Assembly: GCF_000485595.1 (NCBI RefSeq)
Contig: NW_014577111.1
Span: 695,159 to 731,638, forward strand
DNA: 36,480 nt
Source of the DNA: Priapulus caudatus
Taxonomy: Eukaryota > Priapulida > Priapulimorpha > Priapulimorphida > Priapulidae
Reading direction: 5' to 3'
Part shown: piece by piece, positions 1 through 11,077 of the stretch
Layout of the letters: every line of letters starts with the position of its first letter
How positions within the stretch are numbered: position 1 is the first letter of the stretch
Translations under genes and position numbers: made by a program
Notes under the pieces: generated by a model
What the model was told of the DNA's origin: nothing
Database searches by the model: none
What the model saw: only the letters and a program-made list of their open reading frames with translations

Positions 1-1790
1 GCGGTCGCGTGCGCCTTGCCGCGGAACTGCGCGCAAGATCAGTGCTCAGCGGTTAGGATCAACACCTCCTTTCGGCAACACTTCTCTCGTATCCCGTCTC
101 ATCTGGATTTCCCCGGAGCCCCGCCCACTAGAAAAATAGTACCAGCCTTGTGGCAGTGGTATCCGAAGTTGTACAAAGGGGGCGCTGCATGCAGTTTGGT
201 TTGGGTATAGAATTATGGTTTGTTGGTATGTTGGTAGAGTTGGGTACCGCGAAATTTTTTGTACCGCGGTATACTGCGGTATTTTACCAAAGTATCACGG
301 TATTACCGCGGTATACCGCGATTTCAAGAACAGGTCAGAGGAATATAACTCAAAGGTCAAAGACTTGTGGCGGGCTTTAGTGAAACGCGCTACACGCTCG
401 TGATCGATCGCGCCCCGTTCTCCCATCAAAGGCACCGCTGCCGCGCGCTCACACATGTATTTTTTTAAACGCCTGGCAGTCGCTGCGTCGCGTTATTCTT
501 GTAATCTGCTATATCTTGTAATTCCTTTGGAGCAAACATGAGCGAGAGTAGGAGTGTCGTACGGCTAGAACCAGTCTGAAGTAATGAAGTATGTACAAAT
601 AAAACAGTGCAGACTATCTACTAGGCATATAGAATAGGTGCTGGAGATACACGAATATAGCGTGAATGGTGTCGATCGACGGAGATGAATTTATAAAGCT
701 ATGCAATGACGAGGAAGTGAAATAAAATGGATGTGATAAAAATAGCTCAAAAAAGCCGGTAGGCCTACACCAACCAAAGTACCGCGGTACGTACCGGTAC
801 AGGTCACGTACCGCGGTATACTGGTAATACCGCGCACCTCTATATGTTGGTGTATAAATTCTGTATATTTCAATGTAATTTGCAAATAAAATAATAAGCA
901 AGTTTGTTGGGGTTTAGTCTTCAAAAACATGTAACTGAAAAAAGGCAGTAGGCCAGCTTAGTAAATCCATTTGACTTGTCAAATGTTACACCCTGGCCAG
1001 GGAAGGTGAATTTCCCCCAATGTGTACAAACCTGGGGATACTACATACTCAGCAACACTCAGCATTGGCAGGAGTGCAGCAGCAGTAACAATGTGTTGGT
1101 TATGCGATTACAACTAAGGGTGGCCGGTGGCCGAACATGGCACCATTGGGGAATAAAAATTCCTCGCAAGTTGCATCTTGGATAAACATTTTAAAATTTC
1201 AACCTCATATCCAGTGATTGTGACGTATTTACTATATATATATTTACAACATATATCATGTGTAAATAATACTAAATATGCAGCGGCGTACGTGTGGTGT
1301 GACTGTAGCCCCGGCTGTACTGTACGTCTACAGTACACAGTGCAGTGTAGATTCCAAATGCTTGTGCGGCGTTAGACAATATTCAATAAGCATTAAACTA
1401 AAATTGCTGCTGTTTGATAGTGTAGGTGATTCAGTAGCCAGAAAATACTGTTTGGTGATAATATAGCTAGACTTATTTTAAGATTTATACATGGTCCACA
1501 CATATATTTACTATTTAGACTACCCTAACCACCGTAGGCAACCAAGATCAACAGCAATATGGCGAATTTCATTTCTACTCGTAGTTCTAGATTTTCTCAC
1601 TACGTAGCAGCACTAACCGGTGCTCACAGCTTTCAACCTCCGTTTGTTCTGCTCGTGTAGAATTTTAGTACCGTTTATATATTTTTATAAAATATTCCAA
1701 TAAATAGAAATAAACCAAAATATAAACTAACTATAGTGTTGCGGTGTATGTAGAGCATTTATAAGTAGTTATTCAGAGGGCTCGTCTTCT
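1..1790. other. gene-free stretch with GTACCGCGGTAC-type palindrome clusters
   Basis: I recognise no gene here; open frames are short and have no family signature. Two clusters, about 244-332 and 778-835, repeat the palindromic words TACCGCGGTA and GTACCGCGGTAC several times. They face each other across about 450 bases, as the ends of a degraded DNA transposon might. I found no clean target-site duplication, so this reading is tentative. Confidence 0.4.
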
Positions 1791-1807
1791 TATGTCAATT
1801 CGATTAG

Positions 1808-1972
1808 GCACACACGCGCGTGCACACACATGCACACGCGCGCACATCACACACACACACGACACACACACACAGAACACACACACCACACACACCACAC
1901 ACACACACACACAACTCACACACACCACCAAGCGCGCGCGCGCGGCGCCACGCACACAAACACACACATATT
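1808..1972. repeat. (AC)n microsatellite
   Basis: Imperfect AC/CACA tract interrupted by GCGCGC runs. The His/Thr-rich and Cys/Val-rich frames over it on both strands are by-products of the repeat. Confidence 0.95.
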
Positions 1973-2165
1973 TAATAATACCATCAGTTTCCCACAGTTC
2001 CCAGTAAAAATAAAAGTGCAATTCAAGGCTTTCTGTATTTATGTCGGCCCTGGTTGTCCGTATTCTATTACCGAATCAGGGCAAAACTTATTTGGTATTT
2101 CATGGTTCCCAGGACTATGGTCCAATTCGCCTCGTCCCCCAAAGCGCTCCTGCCACTCTCAGATG

Positions 2166-2189
2166 ATATATATATATATAAGTATATAG

Positions 2190-2226
<37 letters not shown>

Positions 2227-2307
2227 GAGAGAGAGATGAGAGAGAGAGAGAGAGAGAGAGAGCGCGCGCGAGAGAAGAGAGAAAGAGAGAGAGAGAGAGA
2301 GAAGAGC

Positions 2308-2343
<36 letters not shown>

Positions 2344-2358
2344 GAGAAGAGAGAGAGA

Positions 2359-2393
<35 letters not shown>

Positions 2394-2530
2394 AGAGAAA
2401 GAGAAGAGAGAGAAGAGAGAGAGAGTAGAGAGAGAGAGAGAGAGAGAGAGAACGCAGACGAACGAACGGGGAGAGAAGAGAGCGAACGAAGGGGGAGAGA
2501 GAGAAGGGGGGAAGAGAGTTGCGGACGGAG
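2166..2530. repeat. (TA)n followed by a long (AG)n purine tract
   Basis: About 45 bases of TA lead into about 240 bases of almost pure AG, then a purine-rich tail to about 2530. The Arg/Glu and Ser/Leu frames across it are repeat-derived. Confidence 0.95.
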
Positions 2531-2725
2531 GAGAAGAAAAGTGGGAGGGGGTAATTATATATAGAGCGCTAGAATGGACACTTAGAGATGCCCAGGTTAC
2601 GACGTAACTAATATGCGAAATGGGGGTCACGCACTTACGGAAAAACAGTGCAAAAGTAGGTGCTACAGCCGCCTAGAATAAAGCATCCGATGTGCTGTAT
2701 TCGAAATGCAAAAGGAATGATACAT

Positions 2726-2916
2726 ATATATATTAAGTATATTATTACTATTAATATATATAGTATATATATATATATAATATATATATATATTATATAT
2801 ATATGACTTCGTGTCGTGGTGTGTGTGTGTCGTTGTGTGTGTGTGTGGTTGTTGGTGTGTGTGTGTGTGTGTGTGTGTGTTGTGTGCGTGTGTCTGTGTT
2901 GTGTGCGCGTCGTGTG

Positions 2917-2960
<44 letters not shown>

Positions 2961-3060
2961 TGTGTGTGTGTGTGTACGTGTGTGTGTGTGTGTGTGGCGT
3001 GTGCGTGTGCGTGTGCGTCCGTGCCTCGTGGCGTGCTGCGTGGCGTGTGCGTGTGTGTAT
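2726..3060. repeat. (AT)n plus (GT)n compound microsatellite
   Basis: An AT-only block to about 2803 is followed by about 240 bases of GT/GTGC. A further AT run lies at 3163-3195. The Cys/Val frames (+) and Thr/His frame (-) are by-products. Confidence 0.95.
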
Positions 3061-3167
3061 ATCAAGCTGAAAACGCTGATGAAGAGATGAGCATCTCGAA
3101 GCTCGTTAATTAACATTTGAAACACCCTTAATCGCTAATTTATTTAGATTTGTTATATATTACTATA

Positions 3168-3199
<32 letters not shown>

Positions 3200-3672
3200 A
3201 CGTTGAAAGCATAAATATGTAGCAATTAAGATTGAAGGGTACGAGAAATATGTGAGACGCGAGTGAAGTACATTGTAAAACAATTAACCGACGAAGACGC
3301 TACTAGGAAGTGAGATAATGAGGCCAAATAAGATGATAAATTTATAAAAAAGATGACATTGAATATAAAAAGGTGGTTAGCGCGCAGAAATACAACAATA
3401 GTCGACGATATGTGTTAGTGATGTTGCTAGTGTTCAGTAATGAAATGAAAAAATGAATTATTGTTGAATGGAAATTGCTCTCATAATATGAGTATTTATG
3501 TACATTTTCTTTACCTCACTATACCTACAAATGTAAGGTAAAAATTTGTGGTAATTCCGGGGTTTTCGTGCTTCAATAGCGTCGCCATTTGAATAGTTAA
3601 GGTCAATTCTCAGGGTTTTCAATAGTCTAGCTACTCTGCCTATACATCGTGCAGTATCTAGCACGCTTTCCG

Positions 3673-3950
3673 TAATTATCGTAAACAGTAGTTTAAAATA
3701 ACCGAAAGTGAAGGGCAATAGACAATGCGACTGTTACAACAACGCAAACAACAATAACCGCTCAACTCAGACGATGACAACAGTTCGTATAGTGTCACCC
3801 TGAAGAGGACAAAAAGCTGCAATGTCATCTGTGAGGTTTTTGCTTGAGGAAAGGCCAGCGGTTGCCAATGAATGTCTCCGGGATACCATGATGTATTGTC
3901 TCTGAGCGATGAGCACCTCCTATAAAAGCTCTGCTGTCGCAGTACTGAGC
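3673..3950 (+). promoter_or_regulatory. promoter region of Gly/Tyr gene 1
   Basis: This stretch is alignable with 8890-9236 upstream of the second gene. From about 3832 it is almost identical to it through the first exon and donor. It holds a consensus TATA box (TATAAAAG, 3921-3928), about 30 bases before the expected start of transcription near 3950. Comparable intron sequence is not conserved, so this block is either under selection or was recently homogenised. Confidence 0.75.
3921..3928 (+). promoter_or_regulatory. TATA box, Gly/Tyr gene 1
   Basis: TATAAAAG. The same octamer in the same context lies at 9207-9214 in the paralogue. Confidence 0.8.
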
Positions 3951-5091
3951 ATCCGACATCAGATACACGTACGTCTACATACGAACGTCCTGCGGAGTCA
4001 CCGGTGAGTTCAAATACTTATCGTATAGGCCTACTATTACCTATTTTCATAATACCTACTGATAGTTATAACTGAGCATGTTATTTAATGGTAATAATGT
4101 ACTTATTGCAGCATTAAATGAGCTCATACTAAACTCGAGTGTTTAAATGTTTAGCTTCTGCTTTCTTGTTAAATTGCCTTTTATCAACATCAGTTTCACG
4201 CCCCGGGACCCTAGAGTGTAGAATTTGTAGAATTTAACGAACGTGTAATAGAAGCTGTTATCGTATAGATCTAATTTACGTTATCCATTTAAGAAAATAG
4301 CGTTACGTTCAATTTAGAGTCAATATATAAATGTATCTTGCACTTTATTAATTATAGGCGAACATACACCATGTTGAAAATGCGTCTCTTTGCTGCGATC
4401 TCCGTGCTATGCATTCTGGCATTCGTAAGTAAAATTACAAATCATAACATCTGATAAATATGAACATTGAAGTGATTTTTCGTATGCTTCAAAATAATAA
4501 AATATACCCTATTGTATTAAACGTCATCTTCAGCAGGATTGTGTATGTAAGTAAATTTCATGTGATCATTTAATCGATAAGACGAAATTGCTCAGTAATA
4601 AAGCATGAACAATAATAACAAATGATGTTTCATTTTATTGATTTTTACGAACGATCTCTCAACAACACTATAGAAATCAGTTTGGTAATTAGTAACAGTA
4701 AGCCATAAGTAGCAGGTACCTAACAGCAATGACGAAGTTTTACGGGTGTCTAACGGTGTATTTCTGGCAGGTCATCATCGGTGAGGTGAGAGGCGGCGCA
4801 GAAAGCTTCTCGTTTGTCTCGCGCCATCCCTACGGTTACGTGCATCAAGCAAATCCTCGTAGATTCCACGGCTTTTTCCCGGATTCAAGAGACCATCCCT
4901 ACGGAGGTCGTCGCTACGGAGGCGGTCCCTACGGAGGTGGTCCCTACGGAGGTCGTCGCTACGGAGGCGGTCCCTACGGAGGTGGTCCCTACGGAGGTCG
5001 TCGCTACGGAGGCGGTCCCTACGGAGGTGGTCCCTATGGACGTCGCCCGTACAGAGGTCGTTATTATTGACCTGGACCAGATTATTACTAA
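3950..5091 (+). CDS. secreted Gly/Tyr/Arg-rich repeat protein, copy 1
   Basis: Three-exon gene. Exon 1 is non-coding (about 3950-4003, donor GTGAGT). Exon 2 is 4358-4424 with the ATG at 4371 and a GTAAGT donor. Exon 3 starts at 4771 after a TTTCTGGCAG acceptor, with a branch-point-like TCTAAC about 20 bases upstream. The intron between exons 2 and 3 is phase 0. The product is 117 residues to the TGA at 5068-5070. Residues 1 to about 26 form a signal peptide with a Leu/Ile/Ala core. A conserved segment follows (SFVSRHPY, YVHQ, NPRRFHGFFP). The rest is a Tyr-Gly-Gly repeat arranged as three 15-residue units containing RRYGGGPYGGG. The tail is RPYRGRYY. An in-frame conserved tail PGPDYY lies beyond the TGA, ending in TAA at 5089-5091. 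I do not recognise a named family. Gly/Tyr-rich shell-matrix or cuticle proteins and nematode YGGY antimicrobial peptides look similar in composition only. Secretion is inferred with good confidence; the role is unknown. Confidence 0.85.
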
Positions 5092-5496
5092 CAAGCCCGG
5101 CGCGATGCTATTTCGCGTGACGTAGTAATTTATTACATCATTAGATGAAGAAAGTGTGAAAGTATAGATACGTACAATCTATATCGTTGAATACGTGTAT
5201 GAATTACTGTGGGAGAACAGAATGCTGACTAGTCGCACTAACATTCAATACAATCTCGCGATTAAAGGGATTATGTATCTTTTTCCAGCATGAATTCCTT
5301 CTCATAATGATTTCATGCACATATGTCATAACTAATAACTAATCTGATAATTAAGGTAACGACCATGAGCTCATTGGCAAATGACATTTTAACCCCACTG
5401 TGACAGGCGCTATTCCTTGCAGATATCGTTTTATATATTTATATTTAAAATATTAAAGTATTGTTGTACACGTCAATGCTATAAAATATCATTGTA

Positions 5497-5502
5497 AATA
5501 AA
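5497..5502 (+). terminator. poly(A) signal, Gly/Tyr gene 1
   Basis: AATAAA about 430 bases after the stop. It is the first canonical signal I see in the 3' region. Confidence 0.55.
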
Positions 5503-5519
5503 TCATCTATACATGTCTG

Positions 5520-6290
5520 ATTATATTTTCCTCTTGATCATTTATATTTTTAATAATGCAAATATGATTGTTGTTAGCGATCTAAGGTAATTGGCAAGCC
5601 AAATTTGGCAGACTGATAAATATAGTTTCATATGGTTTATTGACACATGCCCCAAAAACACATTGACATATTGACGGTATAAAGAAGCTAGCATGCAACC
5701 CGTCACCTTCACACACGATTTTTGATATCGTATTTCGCGGCTTATCAGACATGATAAAGCATTATACGCACGTCCTAGTTAGCGGGTAACAGAAGATAAA
5801 AGATGATTGACCTATTTATTGATGATAGCCCTATCCACTACCGGGTCTACGCTCACTATTAATACCCCCCCCCCAGGGTTAATTTTGTTGATCTGTGTTC
5901 TTGCCCTCAATTTCTATAAACATGGATTTCACAAGCCTTCTTCATTATCAGCATTGATTAGTATATGCTGCAGTCTATTCCGTTGAGGTGTGTATAATAT
6001 GCCGTACTGTGGCTATAAAATCTTAGCTATAATTTCAGCTACACCAACGTTTAGGACGTAAGGTGGATTTTAGAGACATTTTTTGAGAAAAGCGTACCAT
6101 TTAATCCGCGAGATACGACGTATGCTGACAGATACATTGTTTGCCCTTTTGCAGATACTGATATGACACACAATCTTCACAGACGTTTTTCTTTTTCTTT
6201 TTAAGAACTCTCACAACCATCGTATAAACAATACCCAGGGGCTATCTTTTAAGCTATAGGCAATTGTATGCTTGTAATCTAAACACACAA
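5520..6290. other. intergenic, no gene seen
   Basis: AT-rich spacer with a C-homopolymer near 5866-5876. No coding or RNA feature can be supported. Confidence 0.5.
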
Positions 6291-6292
6291 CA

Positions 6293-6480
6293 CAGGGGCG
6301 GATGCAGGATTTTGTCTAGGGGGGGGGGTGCAGGTGGGAAAGGGCACTTTGAGATTTTGTTAGGGGCAACTGAAGCGGCGGCTGCGCCGCCGCTTCGTGC
6401 GCGAGGACAGCAGGTGCGAAGGAACCGGTGGGGGGTCGGGGGGGCCTCCCCCAGAAAAATTTTAAAAATCAGACTCCTTT
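6293..6480. mobile_element. degraded CAGGGGCG-family element
   Basis: It begins CAGGGGCGGATGCAGGATTT and has the same G-rich body and CCCCCAGAAAA block as the better-preserved element at 6824-7012. A perfect GC hairpin (11-base arms, 3-base loop) sits at 6372-6396. No matching right end is visible. Confidence 0.5.
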
Positions 6481-6823
6481 TTATGCATTTTCAGAGCATA
6501 TGAGGCGAAATTTTTGTACTTCAAGTCTTGTCATAGCAATGAAACAGACAATTCCAGTGCAAGGCAAAATCCACAAAGCCACAAAAACCATCAACTTGCT
6601 TGAAATTAACTGCCATCAGAGCGACAAAATACTAGTACCCGGTGAAATCAAACTGCGATATGGATTGAACACACTTTTATTACAAAAGAAAATTGAAATC
6701 ATTACATGTATTAATTTATATGCTTTCCGTTTCATACATTTACTATAAAACTTGAACTTCAACTTGAATTTCAATGACTGATATATTATCTTACTTAAAA
6801 CATACTCAGTATTACTCTTGCCA

Positions 6824-7012
6824 CAGGGGCGTGTACAGGATTTGTACCAGGGAGGGGTCCAACCGTAACCCAAACTTGGGAGCACGCGAAGGGGGGGTCT
6901 GGGGGGCCCTCCCCCAGAAAATTTTTGAAATTAGACCCCCTCAGATGCGTTTTCTGCGCGAGCAGGTGGGGGGTCCGGACCCCCTGGACCCCCCACCCGG
7001 GGCACGCCCCTG
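6824..7012. mobile_element. short inverted-repeat transposon with TGCCA duplication
   Basis: The ends are CAGGGGCGTG and its reverse complement CACGCCCCTG. They are flanked by a direct TGCCA on both sides (6819-6823 and 7013-7017). The 189-base body is G-rich and non-coding, so this is a non-autonomous element. The 5-base duplication does not fit the 8 bases usual for hAT; the superfamily is left open. Confidence 0.7.
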
Positions 7013-7209
7013 TGCCAGTAGTACTTACTTTTACCAAATTTAGACCAAATGAGTGGGCTCTTGCCAGAGAGGATGTAGTAATAGTACTACTAAGTACGTT
7101 TTAAGTAAAAAAATGCAAAGATAACATCGAAAACTATTCAGAATGAAATTATTGAAGCAAAATTAGAGGGGGGTTATTACCCCAGGAGGGTACCAGTCTA
7201 TAACAAAGC

Positions 7210-7446
7210 AATCAACGGTGGCGCAGCCTGTGGCGATCTGTCGCAGCCCAGAAAACAAGTCGGGTCGACCCCCCGTCCCCCCTAAAAAACTCCTCGGAAA
7301 ACATCAACTTATTTTTCAGTATTTTTTCTGCTTAAAAATCTATATTATTTTTTTAAAAATTGGAGAAAAAAAATTTCCGTGGGCCAGAAAAAAGGGCAAC
7401 TCAAAATTTTTAGGGGGGGCGCACCCCCTGCACCCCCCCCCGGGGT
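7210..7446. mobile_element. third degraded G-rich element of the same type
   Basis: It shares the GGGGGGCGCACCCCCTGCACCC-like end and poly-C/G body seen at 6293 and 6824. Boundaries are uncertain. Confidence 0.35.
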
Positions 7447-7634
7447 AATCAGATGTATCAGGTGATCAGTAAGTATAACTTAACGTCTTCTAATATACCT
7501 GCCCGTGTAATGTAATGTACATTCATATTCCCCTATATTTCTTTGCATTTCCTATCGATTATCTGCAAGAATATGACCCGTTTTTATGACGCAGTCCAAG
7601 GACTCCATTGACACACGGTTTAATGAGTCTCGAA

Positions 7635-7698
7635 CACTGATCTCTACTATACTAACGTAGTATAGTTTGTAGTATAGTTAGTATAGTAGAGATCAGTG
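7635..7698. mobile_element. 64-base foldback element with 8-base duplication
   Basis: The first 22 bases (CACTGATCTCTACTATACTA...) are exactly repeated in inverse at the right end (7677-7698). The core between them is also partly palindromic. GTCTCGAA directly flanks both sides (7627-7634 and 7699-7706). This is a complete minimal insertion. Confidence 0.75.
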
Positions 7699-7708
7699 GT
7701 CTCGAACA

Positions 7709-8890
7709 GTTTGCTTGAGCAGTTTTCTGTCTCGTCTGTTTTGTGTCACGTTGCGGCATTTGTCTAGGCGGTCTACTAATTAATACTAAAGTTCTAAAGA
7801 TAGTATATGTTGATATAAATATATTTTACCTCAGTCTGGTGCGTTTTAAGTTTTATCTAATGATTTCTATTTAGATAATCTAAAGATAGACAACTGCTAC
7901 ACGTTAACAAAATGCTCGGCTATCGATGATGTGTGAAGTAGGTCATGGAATTCATTGATTTTCTAGTTTATTCAGTACGCGTAGCAGAGTGGTAGCGGAC
8001 CATGCTCTCGTATGCTAATGATCAGTGCTCAGTGCGTATGACCTTGCTCTTGTTACACATTACAAGTATACATTGGAAGTCGTCGTTATTTGGTCCCGTG
8101 AAAATGCGGGAAGGCAAACGAAGAACTATAACATGGGGTTCGATTAAAAATTGTTTCATTCGTTGCACGAAGAAACAAAAATAATCAGATCGTGTTTAAA
8201 CAATAATGATGATAAAAAAAACAATGTAAATTTATTAAAAATTTTAATTGTCCGGTATGTGAGCGAGAAGACGCGGGCGCCTGGGGCCACAATGCGACGA
8301 CCCGACAAGCTAACCATTTCTAATTGGAAAACGCAATTACGCACAATTGCACCGAGATGACCACTTACATGGCATACTTGTGTGTAAAGAGAAAACCACG
8401 AAAGCAGAAAATCACGAAATCTAAAGAAACGAAAGAGCACAGAGGTCTTATTTTAATATTAGTGAGTAGTAAAAGATAAATGTACAACACGTACAGAAAC
8501 CAACAAAGACGTAAAAGGGCAAGTTGTTGAATATTAAAAGATTTAAATAGAAAGTCCGTGTCCTTGACGCGTTACGCTGAAAAACAACAACGGAGACGAT
8601 ACCTTGCGGTCAGGGAAATAGTTGAATAAGAATTGGGCTCGTAAAATGTCAAATAGCAATTTTGTGTTGTCTTTAACCTCGATACACGCGACGTCCGTGC
8701 CGCCAAAATAGAATACATCGCAGTGCTTAAATTGTAACGATTTAGTATAATGGTGAGCTCACTTGGTCTGCGGGGTCCACACGTTTGATCCTTTCTGCCA
8801 CAATAGCCCCGTGATGGGTGTAAGGTCCTTTCACTTTCTCGTGTTTTATAATGACCGATCTGTCTACCTGGCTCCTCTTCGTCAGTTATA
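7709..8890. other. intergenic, no gene supported
   Basis: Several frames of 60-117 codons exist, none with recognisable domains. A short GCGTAGCAGAGTGGTAGC motif near 7979 resembles a tRNA A box, but no cloverleaf follows. Confidence 0.4.
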
Positions 8891-8904
8891 AATAGCTGGT
8901 TTAA

Positions 8905-9236
8905 GTGACCGAAATTGAAGGGCAACAGACGAGGCGGCTGCTACACAATGCGAACAACAAGTGGCTAAGTTAGACAATGGCTTGTAACAAAAGCACAGAG
9001 TGACACTGCCCTTAACGTATGCAACAAAAATGCAAACGACAGTAACCGGTAAAGTTGCACGATGACAACAATTCGTGCGATATTACCCTGAAAAAGACAA
9101 AGCTGCAATGTCAACTGTGAGGTTTTCGCTTGAGGAAAGGCCAGCGGTTGCCAATGAATGTCTCCGGTATACCATGATGTATTGTCTCTGAGCGATGAGC
9201 ACCTCCTATAAAAGCTCTGCTGTCGCAGTACTGAGC
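8905..9236 (+). promoter_or_regulatory. promoter region of Gly/Tyr gene 2
   Basis: Duplicate of the gene 1 promoter. From about 9111 to the first donor at 9290 it shows only about four differences from the other copy. It contains the TATA box at 9207-9214. Confidence 0.75.
9207..9214 (+). promoter_or_regulatory. TATA box, Gly/Tyr gene 2
   Basis: TATAAAAG, in the same context as at 3921-3928. Confidence 0.8.
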
Positions 9237-9325
9237 ATCCGACATCAGATACACGTACGTCTACATACGAACATCCTGCGGAGTCACCGGTGAGTTCAAA
9301 TACTTATCGTATACTAGTATCCGAG

Positions 9326-9362
<37 letters not shown>

Positions 9363-10428
9363 TATTAACTATAGTGTATTTGTAAATAGTAATAATAATA
9401 GGCAATAACAGTAATAATAATTATATATAAAGAGTAAATAATATAGTCACATTGTTATATCCATTTACTTGCCGTAACCTTTAATGAATTTATATATATA
9501 TATATATTATAAAAGCTGTGAAAGAGCATGGAAGTATCGTTGCCTTTCCTCAGTATCAGTTTTATTTCCGCTATGAGTACTTGACTGTAGCAGTGTAAGA
9601 GTATAAGTAACGAGCAATTGTTTTTATCGATATTAATGTTTGCAATAGTATAACGTTCAGAGTAGAATCGGTATACGTATTCGGCAATAAAGTGGTGTAA
9701 ACCTGGCTTTATTCTAGACGAAGCTAAACCGGCTACAAAATGCGTCTCTTCGTTGCCATCTCTATTCTATGCCTCCTGGCATTTGTAAGTACGCTTAGAA
9801 CATAAGACTTAGTATGAACAGTGAACTGATTTTTAGAATGTTTTAAAATATAATAAAATGTGACAAGATATTTTAAGTGGCCTCATTCGCACGAGTTAGT
9901 AAGATTGTGCATATATCTATAGTTTTTTGGTGGTTACTCAATCTACGATTTGAAACGATATGACATTTGTAAAGGATAATGAATGATCATAATTATATTA
10001 TAATTATGTTTTCCTTTATCGCTCCTTACGAACGGACTACTAAAGTGGCTTATTAATCAATTAGGTAGCATCTAGACATTTAACAGCAGTACGATATAAC
10101 GTAGTCGGTTTTCTGTATTCGGTGTCTAACGGTGTATTTCTGCCAGGTCATGATCGGTGATGTGAGAGGCAGCGCAGAGAGCTACTCGTTTGTCTCGCGT
10201 CATCCTTACGCCTACGTGCATCAGGGGAATCCTCGTAGATTCCACGGCTTTTTCCCGGGATCAGGCGGTCATCCCTACGGAGGTAGTCGCTACGGAGGTG
10301 GTCGCTACGGAGGTGGTCGCTACGGAGGTGGTCGCTACGGAGGTGGTCGCTACGGAGGTGGTCCCTATGGAGGTGGTCCCTATGGAGGTCGCCCGTACAG
10401 AGATGGACCAGGACCAGATTATTTCTGA
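9237..10428 (+). CDS. secreted Gly/Tyr/Arg-rich repeat protein, copy 2
   Basis: Paralogue of the gene at 3950-5091 with the same structure. Exon 1 is non-coding and ends at 9289. Exon 2 is 9718-9784 with the ATG at 9740, aligning with the second Met of copy 1. Exon 3 is 10147-10428, ending in TGA. The product is 108 residues. It has a signal peptide (MRLFVAISILCLLAF onward), the conserved block SFVSRHPY...YVHQ...NPRRFHGFFP, then about five RYGGG units encoded by a 15-base repeat, two PYGG units and the tail RPYRDGPGPDYF. The repeat is a simple 5-residue unit, unlike the 15-residue higher-order unit of copy 1, so each array has been homogenised separately. Intron 1 carries a (TA)n run (9326-9358). 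The role is unknown. A basic, Tyr-rich secreted protein could be structural or antimicrobial. Confidence 0.87.
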
Positions 10429-10640
10429 AAAGTCCGGCGCGACGCTAGTTGTCTGTCACGTAGTAATTTATGCAGCAATCCAACGTGGTTAGATTTACGA
10501 TTACTTTGATACGATATCGGCGAAGAGCGATAGTTTACTGACATGTCGCAGTTCGCTCGACCGTAACACGTCTTAATTCTGGCACTTGTCGTTGTTCTCG
10601 TTTGAACATAGTGTTTAGTATATTTATATTATGTCAGTGT

Positions 10641-10646
10641 AATAAA
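10641..10646 (+). terminator. poly(A) signal, Gly/Tyr gene 2
   Basis: AATAAA about 215 bases after the stop codon. Confidence 0.65.
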
Positions 10647-10847
10647 AACTATAAAACATACATTTTTGCTTTATTTATAGTTATTATTTAGAACGCATAT
10701 ACAAAAACGGATCGGCGAATAACATCGATCAAACAGCGTGAAAAGCGTGAGCGCACAAATGCGACGCACAGTGTTTGCTTGAGTTGAAAGACAGCTTGTG
10801 TATCGAATGGTGCTACATACCCAGTATTCGTCTATTAGACAACAGAC

Positions 10848-10852
10848 ACACA

Positions 10853-10884
<32 letters not shown>

Positions 10885-10903
10885 CACACGCACACACACA
10901 CGG
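10848..10903. repeat. (ACGC)n/(AC)n microsatellite
   Basis: About ten ACGC units followed by AC units. Confidence 0.9.
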
Positions 10904-11036
10904 GCGTATAGTCAAATACGTCTCAAACGTCCCTGTTTCTGTATCACACAGATCCGATGTACTCTACAAAATAATTTTGCGACTCTACGTTCGAAAATGT
11001 TTGCACGACCCACATGAATTACACGGACACATAATT

Positions 11037-11038
11037 TT

Positions 11039-11077
<39 letters not shown>

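Noticed and set aside
2115-2630. 171-codon Ser/Leu-rich frame and 123-codon Arg/Glu-rich frame
   Set aside because: Pure translation of an (AG)n tract. No unique sequence supports a gene.
2793-3125. Thr/His-rich and Cys/Val-rich frames
   Set aside because: Translation of (GT)n/(AC)n microsatellite DNA.
4814-5125. Long overlapping frames (+ and -) of Thr/Glu/Val/Ala repeats over both Gly/Tyr genes (also 10190-10492)
   Set aside because: The 15-base repeat has no stop in any frame. These frames ignore the splice sites and lack signal peptides; the spliced YGG frame is the one conserved outside the repeat.
7979-8145. tRNA-like A box (TAGCAGAGTGGT) and GGTTCGATT B-box-like motif
   Set aside because: They lie about 150 bases apart with no cloverleaf between, too far for a tRNA gene. 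At most a diverged SINE.
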